Below are positions 37,368 through 45,671 of a stretch of 64,000 bases of DNA, piece after piece. Location: assembly GCF_003143975.1 (NCBI RefSeq), contig NZ_QFVR01000002.1:181175-245174 (forward strand), read 5' to 3'. Below the pieces are notes generated by a model. It ran no database searches, was not told where the DNA came from, and saw only the letters and a program-made list of their open reading frames with translations. How positions within the stretch are numbered: the stretch's first letter is position 1; the number at the start of each line of letters is the position of its first letter. Both the position numbers and the translations under genes were made by a program. Source of the DNA: Kurthia sibirica (GTDB lineage Bacteria; Bacillota; Bacilli; Bacillales_A; Planococcaceae).

Positions 37368-38288
37368 CTACTTCCCTCCCTCTTTTTCAAAATAATTATG
37401 TTTGTCGAGGAAATTTTTAGCGACAACTGCCGGCTCTAATAAGCCATTATCTGCCTCATAATTTAGTTTTTGCATTTGGTCCGTCGATATTTTCCCAACC
37501 AGCATTTGTAAAACTTTTTTCACTTCTGGTTTAGCTTTCAACAGTTTATTTGTCGCCATCGGGCTCGCATCGTATGGTGGAAAGAAATGCAAATCATCCT
37601 CAAGTACAACTAAGTCATAGCTAGCTATACGCCCATCCGTTGTATAACCAAGGACAACATCCATTTTCCCAGCTTCAACTGCATCATAGACTAAACCAAT
37701 TTGCATTGGATATACTTTTTCAAAGTCAAAATCATACTCTTTTTTAAATGCTTTATAACCATCGCCCGGGCGATTCATCCAAGATGAGTCCACACCAGCT
37801 TGCATTTTGCTCGCAATTTTTTTTAAATCACTCACTTTTTTCAAGTTATATTTTTTAGCATTTTCTTTTGAGACCATGAAAGCGTACGTATTGGCAAAAC
37901 CATATGAATCAAAAAATGTTTGGTCATATTTTTCTTGAAACGCCTTTTGTACTACTTTCATCGCTTCTTTAGGATCTTTAATAGCATCCATTCCAAGCGC
38001 ACCTGTTAAATCCGTTCCCGTATAACGTGTCGCTGAAATATTAACATCACCATTGATCATGGCTTGATGTGCTACGACACTAGAACCCAAATTATTGATG
38101 AGTGTTACGTCTTCATCCATATAATGTTCAATCATTAACTTGACCATATTCCCCATAATTGCACTTTCTGTTGTCGTCATTGTAGCTACTTTAATATTGT
38201 CATCTGAAGCACTATTACTAAATGAACAGGCCGATAAGATGAACAAAATACTACAAATACCGATGATTAACTTAAGTTTCATACGCAT
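37368..38288 (-). CDS. opuCC: Osmoprotectant-binding lipoprotein
   Basis: 306 residues with lipoprotein signal and lipobox LSAC. The mature part is a class F (ProX/OpuC-type) binding protein: TTESAIMGNMVKLMIEHY near residue 39, SATRYTGTDLTGALG near 80 and VLGYTTDGRIASYDLVVLEDD near 212, the last being the usual ligand-cage region. It captures a quaternary amine outside the membrane and hands it to the OpuCB/CD channel. It ends two bases before opuCD. Confidence 0.9.
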   Translation of the reverse strand: MRMKLKLIIGICSILFILSACSFSNSASDDNIKVATMTTTESAIMGNMVKLMIEHYMDEDVTLINNLGSSVVAHQAMINGDVNISATRYTGTDLTGALGMDAIKDPKEAMKVVQKAFQEKYDQTFFDSYGFANTYAFMVSKENAKKYNLKKVSDLKKIASKMQAGVDSSWMNRPGDGYKAFKKEYDFDFEKVYPMQIGLVYDAVEAGKMDVVLGYTTDGRIASYDLVVLEDDLHFFPPYDASPMATNKLLKAKPEVKKVLQMLVGKISTDQMQKLNYEADNGLLEPAVVAKNFLDKHNYFEKEGGK

Positions 38289-38301
38289 TTGCTGTCCCCT
38301 C

Positions 38302-38961
38302 CTATCTTTCTATTCGTAAGCCTTTTGGCGTCGCCCATTTCTCTACTTTTGATAAGAGACCATCGACAATAAGTGCTAATATAGTGACTAAAACAGCACC
38401 GCCAATTATAAATTCTGGTTGATATAAATTAAGTCCATTGAATATAAAGTCACCTAGACCGCCTGCTCCTATGTAAGAAGCCAATGTTGCCCAAGAGATT
38501 GCATAGACTGCCGACAGGCGAATACCTGCCATAATTACAGGAATAGCTAGAGGAAATTCAATTAAGTATATGCTTTGAAATTTCGTCATTCCCATACTCG
38601 TACCTGCATTTTTCAAATCTTTGTTGACCGATTGCATACCAATGAATGTATTATTCAAAATCGGTAGCAATGTATAGATGAATAATGCCACAATTGCCGG
38701 TAATTTACCGACACCTAAAATTGGAATCATCAAAGCTAAAATAGCTAATGACGGTAAAGTTTGAAGTACGCTTGTAATCGCCATTACTATTTTGGCTACT
38801 TTTTTTGTTTTCGATAACACAATACCTAATGGAACTGCTACGATGATTCCCAGCAATAAAGCTAGCATAGAAATATAAAATTGTTCCCATGTTTTCAAAA
38901 CAATTTCAGCTCTATTATCTACAAGAAAATCACTAGCAGCTTTAAAAAATGATTCGATCAT
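38302..38961 (-). CDS. opuCB: Osmoprotectant ABC transporter permease
   Basis: 219 residues with about five to six helices and the BPD loop [23 protein letters not shown] near residue 137. AAGGAAG precedes the ATG. It is the sister of the OpuCD-like protein (shared MGMTK and IEFPL/IELPL motifs), and together they form the transmembrane channel for the ATPase encoded upstream. The gene lies 33 bases after opuCA. Confidence 0.9.
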   Translation of the reverse strand: MIESFFKAASDFLVDNRAEIVLKTWEQFYISMLALLLGIIVAVPLGIVLSKTKKVAKIVMAITSVLQTLPSLAILALMIPILGVGKLPAIVALFIYTLLPILNNTFIGMQSVNKDLKNAGTSMGMTKFQSIYLIEFPLAIPVIMAGIRLSAVYAISWATLASYIGAGGLGDFIFNGLNLYQPEFIIGGAVLVTILALIVDGLLSKVEKWATPKGLRIER

Positions 38962-38994
38962 ATGTTCACTTCCTTCTCAAAGCTTCATTTTTTG

Positions 38995-40140
38995 TTAGAT
39001 AGTAGATTGTTCTTCGATATCTTCATCGCCCCAAATTGTGTCATAAACCATATCGACAATATGTGCTCTCGTAATGAGTCCGACTAATTTATGATCCGCA
39101 TCGACAACGGGAATATTTTTTAAATTTCTTTTTAGAATTCGACGAACTGTATCTTGTAGCTTTGTTTCATTTTTTACATAAAAAACATCTTTATCCATCG
39201 CATCTGCAACACTTTGTGTTCGATGTCTTTCCGATGTAATACTCTCTACATCGATAAAACCTTTTAAAATATTTTGCCCATCAACGACAAATAAAGTATC
39301 AACACGTTTTTGGACCATCGTACGAATTGCTTCATCTAAACTTTTTTCAAGAGAGATTGTTACTGGCGTAATCATTACTTCGTCTACTAGTTTTGCACTC
39401 GGTTTTTCTTGCACAAGTCTGTGTGAACCGATGAATTCTTTCACGAATTGATTTGCGGGATTAGATAATATGTTATCTGGGGTGTCACATTGGATTACTT
39501 GGCCATCATGCATAATACAAATACGATCAGCCAATTTAAGGGCTTCATCCATATCATGTGTTACGAAAACGACTGTTTTACCAAGGCGTTGTTGGAGGTC
39601 TTTCATTAAATCTTGCAATGTATCTCGTGTAATCGGATCTAAGGCACCAAAAGGTTCATCCATAAGTATTAAATCTTGATTTGCCGCCAATGCACGTAAA
39701 ACACCTATACGTTGTTGCTGACCACCCGACAATTGTGAGGGAAACATATCTAAGTAGCTTTCTGGTAAATTAACGAGTTTTAATAAATCTTCTGCTGTCT
39801 TATTTTTCTTGTCTTTCTCCCATTTCAATAAGCGTGGTACGAGTGTGATATTATCTCGAATCGTCATATGAGGCATTAAACCAATTTGTTGAATGACATA
39901 ACCGATACTCCTACGTAATGTAACTGGATTTTTTTTCGTTACGTCCTCATCATTAATTAAAATTTTCCCACTTGTTGGTTCAATCATACGATTAATCATG
40001 CGCAATGCTGTCGTTTTACCACTGCCTGACGTTCCTATAAAAACAATGAATTCCCCTTTTTTTATATCTAGATTCAAATCGTCGACAGCTTTTTTTCCAC
40101 CACGATATACTTTGCTTAAATGTTCTAACTTCAACATCAT
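38995..40140 (-). CDS. opuCA: Osmoprotectant ABC transporter ATP-binding protein with CBS domains
   Basis: 381 residues: ATPase domain about 1-240 (Walker A GTSGSGKTT near 36, signature LSGGQQQR near 136, Walker B LILMDEPFGALDP near 155, His in VTHDMDEA), then two CBS repeats about 255-370 (TLFVVDGQNILKGFIDVE and IPVVDADHKLVGLITRAHIVD). CBS pairs in this family sense ionic strength or cyclic di-AMP and gate uptake. That makes the transporter osmotically regulated at the protein level. AAGGAG lies seven bases before the first of two ATG codons. First gene of the operon. Confidence 0.92.
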   Translation of the reverse strand: MMLKLEHLSKVYRGGKKAVDDLNLDIKKGEFIVFIGTSGSGKTTALRMINRMIEPTSGKILINDEDVTKKNPVTLRRSIGYVIQQIGLMPHMTIRDNITLVPRLLKWEKDKKNKTAEDLLKLVNLPESYLDMFPSQLSGGQQQRIGVLRALAANQDLILMDEPFGALDPITRDTLQDLMKDLQQRLGKTVVFVTHDMDEALKLADRICIMHDGQVIQCDTPDNILSNPANQFVKEFIGSHRLVQEKPSAKLVDEVMITPVTISLEKSLDEAIRTMVQKRVDTLFVVDGQNILKGFIDVESITSERHRTQSVADAMDKDVFYVKNETKLQDTVRRILKRNLKNIPVVDADHKLVGLITRAHIVDMVYDTIWGDEDIEEQSTI

Positions 40141-40357
40141 CCACTCACTCCTTCCTCTGACTTTCTATTCTTATACCCTTTTCTGGAAAATAACTACCAC
40201 CCATTCCCTTTTTATCTAATTTCAACCACCTTTTCATCTCAATACGTCGCTTCGTGTGCATTGTATGACCTCGTGCATTATAATGAATGAAGTATTAAAA
40301 TCTTTTGCAAACCTTGAAATAACGTAGAATACGTCGTCATGGTAGAGAAGGGAATTT

Positions 40358-40843
40358 ATGTTTAAAAAACGTCCTTTAAAAATTCAAGTTTCAGGCTGCT
40401 CTGGAGTAGCCATTATCTGCTTTTTGGCCTTATTAATTATATTATTAGGTGTCACAATCCCATTTTTTAGTTTTCTAGGTTTGTCGACGCTTTTGGAAAA
40501 ATTCAACTTAATAAACCTAGACTATTATAGCCATTGGTATCAAAATTTCTTGTATTTTGGCTGGCTATTAATTCTTATTTTAGCTTTGGTTTTCATTATT
40601 GATTTGTTGGCTTTATTTATAATGGCCTCCTTTAATTTAGACTATTCACCAATGATTAATCTTCTTAGTACAATGCTCCAATTTGCGATTAGCACGATTG
40701 TCTATTTCTTGGTATACGGCTCTCTATTCCATCGCATCGATTTAACTTGGTTAGGGGCATCCATTACAATGGCTATTCTCTATCTCATCATTTCTACTTT
40801 TACAACATCTTCAATTGCAGGGCCCACTCCTGATGAAGAGTAA
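40358..40843 (+). CDS. Hypothetical membrane protein, 161 aa
   Basis: Preceded by GAAGGGA. Four hydrophobic segments are visible (about residues 18-40, 63-88, 95-120 and 127-150) with a short basic N-terminus KKRPLKIQ and an acidic C-terminus PDEE. No domain is recognised. It is divergent from opuCA and followed by its own terminator, so it is a single-gene unit. The clean start and terminator support a real gene. Confidence 0.65.
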   Translation: MFKKRPLKIQVSGCSGVAIICFLALLIILLGVTIPFFSFLGLSTLLEKFNLINLDYYSHWYQNFLYFGWLLILILALVFIIDLLALFIMASFNLDYSPMINLLSTMLQFAISTIVYFLVYGSLFHRIDLTWLGASITMAILYLIISTFTTSSIAGPTPDEE

Positions 40844-40855
40844 CCAATAAATGAC

Positions 40856-40887
40856 AGCTCCTACAAATTATGTAGGGGCTATTTTTA
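40856..40887 (+). terminator. Terminator of the 161-aa membrane protein gene
   Basis: AGCTCCTACA (40856-40865) pairs with TGTAGGGGCT (40871-40880) with one wobble pair, then ATTTTTAT. Confidence 0.8.
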
Positions 40888-41022
40888 TAAAAAAAAAGCT
40901 CGATTTTTATCGAGCTTAACAATACCAGTAACCAGCCTATATTAATGACTGACTATTCATTCATTCCGGCGATATTTTCAAAAAACTGCTCGTATCCATC
41001 ACTTATTTGTTTTCTTTTTGTC
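40888..41022 (-). ncRNA. Candidate small RNA on the minus strand
   Basis: A promoter-like pair (41029-41057) and a perfect 9-bp terminator stem (40896-40904 with 40909-40917, followed by a run of T) bound about 130 bases. The only frame is a 26-codon stretch whose ATG lies in the -10 box, so the transcript would not carry it. It lies in a 527-base gene-free gap and no adjacent gene needs this terminator. A short decayed gene end (tail reading DGYEQFFENIAGMNE) is the alternative. Confidence 0.42.
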
Positions 41023-41028
41023 CTACTA

Positions 41029-41057
41029 ATCATAAGATGACAAATTTTCCTAGTCAA
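41029..41057 (-). promoter_or_regulatory. Sigma-A-like promoter for the candidate RNA
   Basis: On the minus strand TTGACT (41057-41052), a 17-base spacer and TATGAT (41034-41029). Confidence 0.55.
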
Positions 41058-41316
41058 ATGAAAAACCGTAATTTCTTGATATTTCATACGTTTTTTAGCT
41101 CTTTTCCACGTAAAAAATACTGCTTTTTTAAACTATTTCTTCGAAAAAAATCATTTGTTATTATAAGCTATACTTCTTTCTTAAACATAGTCAAATGACT
41201 GTTATTATGCGTTTTAAGAAAGGATTTTATTTGAAAATCTTTCTTTTTCACTCCAATTTTTAAGCTGTTTTTCTCTAACTATATAAATAAATTAGCAAAA
41301 AAAAATAAAATTGCAC
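41058..41316. other. AT-rich gap without recognised genes
   Basis: A plus-strand frame of 63 codons exists but has no ribosome site and its composition is that of random AT-rich DNA. Nothing else is supported here. Confidence 0.4.
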
Positions 41317-41359
41317 AAAAAAAGCACGATAAAAAGGATTTCCCACCCTTATCGTGCTT
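41317..41359 (-). terminator. Terminator of SDR gene
   Basis: AAGCACGATA (41322-41331) pairs with TATCGTGCTT (41350-41359), followed by a T run on the minus strand. Confidence 0.88.
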
Positions 41360-41370
41360 AAAAATAATCA

Positions 41371-42114
41371 TTATTGCGCTGTGTAACCACCATCAACTAA
41401 TAAAGTTGTTCCGTTAATAAAACTAGCATCATCACTAGCTAAAAATAATACGGCATTGGCCACTTCTGTTGGCGTACCTAATCTCCCCTGTGGATGCATT
41501 GCCGCTAACCCCGCTTTATCTGCCTCACTAGCCATTTTTAATAATGGGGTTTCAATATAACCTGGGCATACGGCATTCACACGAATATTTTCTTTAGCAT
41601 ATTGCACGCACAGTGCTTGTGTTAATAACTTCACGCCACCTTTTGCTGATGCATAAGCTGTTGTAGAACCTCTGCTGACAAAACTGTGAATAGATCCAGT
41701 ATTGACGATTACACCCGCAGTCTGTTGTTTTTTAAATTGTTCAACTGCGTATTTATCACATAAAAAGACACCTGATAAATTAATATCAATTGTTCTCTTC
41801 CAACTTTCAAATGATAGTTCTGCTGCCGGACCATCATTCGCAATACCTGCATTTGCAAACATAATATTTAGTTCACCAAATGTTTCTACCGTTACCGTAA
41901 TCATATTTTTCACTTGCTCTTCATTTGTCACATCTGTTTTAACAAATAAAGCTTCTTTACCAACTGCTATTAAGTCTTCTACAACTTGCTGCCCTTGATC
42001 TGAAAAATCTGCAATGACTACTTTAGCCCCTTCGTTGGCAAAAGAAATTGCTGTTTGTTTACCAATGCCACTTGCACCACCTGTAATAATCACTACTTTG
42101 TTGTTGAATTTCAT
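41371..42114 (-). CDS. Short-chain dehydrogenase/reductase
   Basis: 247 residues from the ATG at 42114; an ATG nine bases earlier abuts GGGAGG. The classical SDR set is complete: TGGASGIG cofactor motif near residue 11, NAG at about 88-90, catalytic Ser in NTGSIHS near 140 and YASAK near 152, and PGYIETPL near 183. An acidic residue (VIADFSD) after the second strand suggests NAD(H). The substrate is not predictable; relatives include 3-oxoacyl-ACP reductase-like and alcohol or polyol dehydrogenases. It is divergent from a LuxR-type regulator, which is a plausible controller. Confidence 0.85.
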   Translation of the reverse strand: MKFNNKVVIITGGASGIGKQTAISFANEGAKVVIADFSDQGQQVVEDLIAVGKEALFVKTDVTNEEQVKNMITVTVETFGELNIMFANAGIANDGPAAELSFESWKRTIDINLSGVFLCDKYAVEQFKKQQTAGVIVNTGSIHSFVSRGSTTAYASAKGGVKLLTQALCVQYAKENIRVNAVCPGYIETPLLKMASEADKAGLAAMHPQGRLGTPTEVANAVLFLASDDASFINGTTLLVDGGYTAQ

Positions 42115-42271
42115 ATCTGTCATCCTCCCATTTGTGTATAACCAAAATATACGTTTTAATTAACTTTGAAGCTCTATTCCATTGTATGCCTTTCGTGCTA
42201 TTAAAAAACCCGTCATTTATAGCTATTTCTGACGCATCATATACCCCCATTTGTAGGGAGGAGAAAATTTT

Positions 42272-43372
42272 ATGAACAATCAAATAACTTATACCCAATT
42301 CGTTCTTTTTTGTAAAGTACATGCACAGGGTTTACGCGAAAATATTCATGCCTATATTTCAATTAATGATGCTCCAAAGCTACTATCAATAGAATTGTCT
42401 TTTTTACAACTTTTTTCCGAGCAAAAAGTTGATTTACTACAAGAAAACTATGATTCTGATATTAATATTTGGCTACAGTCACAAAAAGATGTTCTTACAA
42501 TTGAGGAATTATCATTATTTCGTTATATATTTGAACAATCTATTTTTGCTTTGCTCATTCAAAATAAAAATACCGAATTTAGCGCTTTTACTTTTTTCTT
42601 ATCTGATTTATTTATACGATTATCATCATGCTATAACCATTTCCACCAGACAGTTACTCAAGAACATAGCCCATCTCACCATGATAAAAAAACACAGCAA
42701 CTCATAGCATTAAATGCTTTTAGCGCATGTTTAATTGCTGCGACTGATGCCACGTCTAGCCTTCCTGCATTACTACATGATGCAGAGTCCATATTTTCAT
42801 TTAAACGTTGTGTTTTTTATGCCTATAATCCATGGCTCAACGAATATCATGGTGTCTATGGTGCCGAGCTCATGAAAGTTCAAAGTATGCGTGGTAAATT
42901 AGCTGATCATACAGCCGTCTTCTCTGAACGCAAACCCATTTTTTTAAAAGACCCTACACATTACTTACCTGCCAGTGCCATCGAATTATTTCAGCTTTCT
43001 TCAATTGTTTTTACACCGGTATGCGATAAAAACAAGCAACTTTACGGTTGGCTGACATTCGATCAACTATCCGAAGAATTTGATATGACAAAAGATGATT
43101 TAGAAGTATTGGCACAAGCAGCTAATTTACTGGCACAATTTCTTGGACGTAAAGCAAGTAGTAACGTTACTACAGCAGTTCAACTTACTGAGAAAGAAAA
43201 AATAATTTTAACACTATTAGCGGATGGTCTTAATAATAAACAAATGGCTGAATTATTATTTTTGAGCCCTCACACAATACGTGATTATATTGAGCGACTT
43301 ATGCACAAACTCCATGCCAAAAACAGGACACAAGTGATATCCACAGCTTTTCGTCTCTCATTAATTACCTAG
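42272..43372 (+). CDS. LuxR-family transcriptional regulator with GAF-like sensor
   Basis: 366 residues; GGAGGAG lies about eight bases upstream. The N-terminal 140 residues are helical without a recognised family. About 145-295 is GAF-like (LPALLHDAESIFSFKRCVFYAYNP, then SSIVFTPVCDKNKQLYGWLTFD). The C-terminus, about 300-366, is a LuxR/NarL helix-turn-helix with LTEKEKIILTLLADGLNNK and TIRDYIERLMHKLHAKNRTQ. There is no receiver domain, so control is by a ligand rather than phosphorylation. It is divergent from the SDR gene, with a DnaA-box cluster downstream. Confidence 0.82.
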   Translation: MNNQITYTQFVLFCKVHAQGLRENIHAYISINDAPKLLSIELSFLQLFSEQKVDLLQENYDSDINIWLQSQKDVLTIEELSLFRYIFEQSIFALLIQNKNTEFSAFTFFLSDLFIRLSSCYNHFHQTVTQEHSPSHHDKKTQQLIALNAFSACLIAATDATSSLPALLHDAESIFSFKRCVFYAYNPWLNEYHGVYGAELMKVQSMRGKLADHTAVFSERKPIFLKDPTHYLPASAIELFQLSSIVFTPVCDKNKQLYGWLTFDQLSEEFDMTKDDLEVLAQAANLLAQFLGRKASSNVTTAVQLTEKEKIILTLLADGLNNKQMAELLFLSPHTIRDYIERLMHKLHAKNRTQVISTAFRLSLIT

Positions 43373-43380
43373 AAACGTAG

Positions 43381-43599
43381 TTATCCACAATTCTCTCTAT
43401 AAAAAATAACCATCATCACCATTTATTCCCATAATTATGTTTTTACTTTACGATAGGTAAAATTTTTTACGCGTTTTAAAACATAGAACATATTTTTATG
43501 GACCTAAAACCCATTTTTCTTACCTATCGTTTAATTATTCACTACATATTCTAGTTATCCACAGATACTACTTTTTTCATTTCGATAAAGTTATACACA
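43381..43599 (+). promoter_or_regulatory. Cluster of three DnaA boxes with inverted repeat
   Basis: TTATCCACA occurs at 43381-43389 and 43555-43563 and TTATACACA at 43591-43599, all matching TTATNCACA on the same strand. Between them ACGATAGGTAA (43450-43460) faces its reverse complement (43520-43530), and the interval is AT-rich. No dnaA, dnaN or replication gene is near, so this is not the origin. It resembles the scattered DnaA-box clusters that B. subtilis uses to titrate DnaA. Confidence 0.55.
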
Positions 43600-43637
43600 A
43601 AAAGTCTCCTCTACCTTCAATTGGTGGGAGACTTTTT
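43599..43637 (-). terminator. Terminator of VanZ/RDD gene
   Basis: AAAAAGTCTCC (43599-43609) pairs with GGAGACTTTTT (43627-43637); TTTTTGTG follows on the minus strand. It may also serve the convergent luxR-type gene. Confidence 0.82.
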
Positions 43638-43647
43638 ATTTTTACTA

Positions 43648-44796
43648 TTATTTTTTTCTAGTCGTATATAAATCCGCTGATTCATCAAAGAAGAAGCGAC
43701 GTTTTCCTTTACCAAACACAACAAGCATAATATGAATAAATAAAACAATTGTTAAAATTAATGCTGCGATGCTTGCCCCTAAAGATAACAATACAGATGC
43801 TTCATAGTAAACTGAATCCATTGTGACTGTAATATTATTCATTGTCGACACGATGACCGTAATAAAATACGCGACATATAACGCAATAAATCTCTTCGTT
43901 AAACGTGTAATTGTCAGTCGTTTTGAATGTTTACTTGAATAACGAAAACGCATAATCGCAGAACCAATTGTTCTACCATTCCAAATAATCGGTAATAGAA
44001 GTTGTCCACAGATAAGTAGAACTGTCGTAACAATAAAATTGGTAACTTCATTGTGATTTGTGGTACTTAAAACTAATTGACGTATAAGATCCATTATAAA
44101 TAGATCAATGGCAATCGCTAGTAGTACAGCCATTGACTTCACTTCATCTTTTTCCAATAAGTATTCCGCACGCTCTTCTATCGTTTTTTTCGATGGGAAA
44201 ATAGCTAATACTGCTGGGGCAATGAAAAATCCAATAATACCACCAATTGTATTTGTCATTAGATCATCGACATCAAACAGGCGATAAGCACAATTATAAA
44301 TGCCATAAATACCTGTTAATTGTGTAATTTCGAAAAAGAAAGTGGTAATGAATATGAGAATAGCTGCCTTCCACCATTTTTTCTTATCCCCAAGATAATA
44401 GCGTAAAAAGACACCCAACGGTAATAATAATAAGAAATTAAAAAATACTTGATAAAAAGCCGATTGCTTAAAGAGCAACATATATGTAGCTGGATTTTTC
44501 AAATTCAACCATTGGCCCTTAAGAATATCCTCTACAAATTGAAAAGGGATGAGAGAGTAATGGACAGTATTTGGATTTTGCATAGCGCATGTATCTCGCG
44601 TCGTTGGTAAAGGTAAAATCACTAAAAATAATGCAGATAAAAAATAAAAAATAAATGAAAATGATATGAGTGTTGTTGATAATGGTAAGAAACCATATTT
44701 TCGATACATATAAATTAACCAAGGAATCCATAAAAAGAATACGAGTATAATAAAAATGATTCCTGCAGTTACTATTGGTGTTGTGTATTGTGACAT
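43648..44796 (-). CDS. VanZ-like/RDD fusion membrane protein
   Basis: 382 residues with about eight to nine hydrophobic helices; GGAGGAAG precedes the ATG. The N-terminal 200 residues are VanZ-like (LLLLPLGVFLRYYLG, FFFEITQLTGIYG and FDVDDLMTNTIGGIIGF, the last two being signature pieces). The C-terminal part (about 215-370) resembles an RDD domain (RFIALYVAYF and a preceding Arg-rich KHSKRLTITRLTKR segment). VanZ confers low-level teicoplanin resistance in enterococci, but most chromosomal homologues have no proven function. No van genes are nearby, so no resistance role is claimed. Confidence 0.8.
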   Translation of the reverse strand: MSQYTTPIVTAGIIFIILVFFLWIPWLIYMYRKYGFLPLSTTLISFSFIFYFLSALFLVILPLPTTRDTCAMQNPNTVHYSLIPFQFVEDILKGQWLNLKNPATYMLLFKQSAFYQVFFNFLLLLPLGVFLRYYLGDKKKWWKAAILIFITTFFFEITQLTGIYGIYNCAYRLFDVDDLMTNTIGGIIGFFIAPAVLAIFPSKKTIEERAEYLLEKDEVKSMAVLLAIAIDLFIMDLIRQLVLSTTNHNEVTNFIVTTVLLICGQLLLPIIWNGRTIGSAIMRFRYSSKHSKRLTITRLTKRFIALYVAYFITVIVSTMNNITVTMDSVYYEASVLLSLGASIAALILTIVLFIHIMLVVFGKGKRRFFFDESADLYTTRKK

Positions 44797-44883
44797 ATAC
44801 CCGCTTCCTCCTCTACCGAAATTTACTATTCTTCACAATGCTCGTTTCATTTAAATAAATGCCATTCAATCATACATAGAAAA

Positions 44884-44925
44884 AGATATTCGTCAGTTGC
44901 GATTTTTCAATCGCCGAATACCTCT
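44884..44925 (-). terminator. Terminator of small acidic protein gene
   Basis: TATTCG and CGATT on the minus strand pair imperfectly with AATCG and CGAATA, followed by TTTTTC. Confidence 0.6.
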
Positions 44926-44936
44926 TTTTTTACTAG

Positions 44937-45227
44937 TTATTTTTCAGCTTTTATTTTCTCTGTACAAAAGTCGATTATCATTTTTTCTTCATCTTCTTCT
45001 AGTGCAAATTCTAAATAACTTAAGTCTGCTTTCGCAATTAGAAAATAATTCACTAATGACACGACATGATCTTTTACGCCAATAATCGCACGCACTTCGA
45101 TCCCGCCTTCTTGGAAAAGTTCATCGTCTTCATCAATCATTAGATCTAACGTAAATTCAAAACGTTGACCTTCAATAATATTCGTTGGATCTAAAATTTC
45201 TTGCATTAGGTATGATTCAATTGTCAT
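44937..45227 (-). CDS. Small acidic protein, DUF6509-like
   Basis: 96 residues from the ATG at 45227, nine bases after AAGGAG; the ATG at 45254 is upstream of that site. The sequence is acidic in the middle (LDLMIDEDDELFQEGG) and at the end (LEFALEEDEEKMIIDF), with the opening ESYLMQEILDPTNIIEGQRFEF. This order resembles the short Bacillales family DUF6509 of unknown function; I recall the pattern but cannot test it. A structured RNA candidate ending in a terminator lies upstream, so attenuation of this gene is possible. Confidence 0.6.
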   Translation of the reverse strand: MTIESYLMQEILDPTNIIEGQRFEFTLDLMIDEDDELFQEGGIEVRAIIGVKDHVVSLVNYFLIAKADLSYLEFALEEDEEKMIIDFCTEKIKAEK

Positions 45228-45317
45228 GCGTATCCGCTCCTTAAAATTCTTCATCTATTAATGATAACGCAAATTTTAGATTAGTAAAGTTTCTATATAC
45301 GATTAAACGTAATTCAA

Positions 45318-45620
45318 TAAAAAAAGATGCCCAAATTATTTTGGACATCAACAGTTAGTAGCAATTTTGGTATGTACGGCATGTGAGCTATAGTTGGTTG
45401 AACAGGACCAACTAGAAAGCATGAGTAAACTCACACGCCTTATCTAGCTTTATGTGCTTACATAGCATTGGGGTACTAGGAAAGCACTGATTTCCTTGAA
45501 GAAAAGCATTTTGGTTAAGTGACATTCGCTTTTATTTACTTAAACGTCTTTAAGTAAATGAACAAGCCAAATGCTATTTAATTTTCGCATTTTTCTATCA
45601 AGGCATACTACATATATACC
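45318..45620 (-). ncRNA. Candidate multi-stem structured RNA with 3' terminator
   Basis: On the minus strand several stems nest in about 300 bases. They are a closing stem 45611-45620 with 45369-45378 (one mismatch); 45567-45575 with 45505-45514; a perfect 10-bp stem 45549-45558 with 45535-45544 and GACG loop; and 45491-45496 with 45478-45483. Also 45460-45466 with 45447-45455; GGCGTGTGAG (45430-45439) with CTCACATGCC (45378-45387); and AGTTGGT with ACCAACT (45392-45413). A terminator stem (45326-45349) with eight T ends it. The GGCGTGTGAG stem needs a G-U pair that exists only in the minus-strand transcript. Not a recognised family; no clear promoter. Confidence 0.5.
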
Positions 45621-45671
45621 CAGAAAGTAGTTTTTGAAACCCGCCATACAGATATATTGAAATAATTATTT

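Noticed and set aside
41007..41198. Plus-strand 63-aa ORF
   Set aside because: No ribosome site, Phe/Lys-rich composition expected from AT-rich non-coding DNA, and it overlaps the minus-strand promoter and RNA candidate.
43381..43599. Chromosomal replication origin
   Set aside because: DnaA boxes are present but dnaA, dnaN, recF or gyr genes are not adjacent.
43648..44796. Teicoplanin resistance determinant
   Set aside because: Only a VanZ-like domain is seen; no van ligase, dehydrogenase or regulatory genes accompany it.
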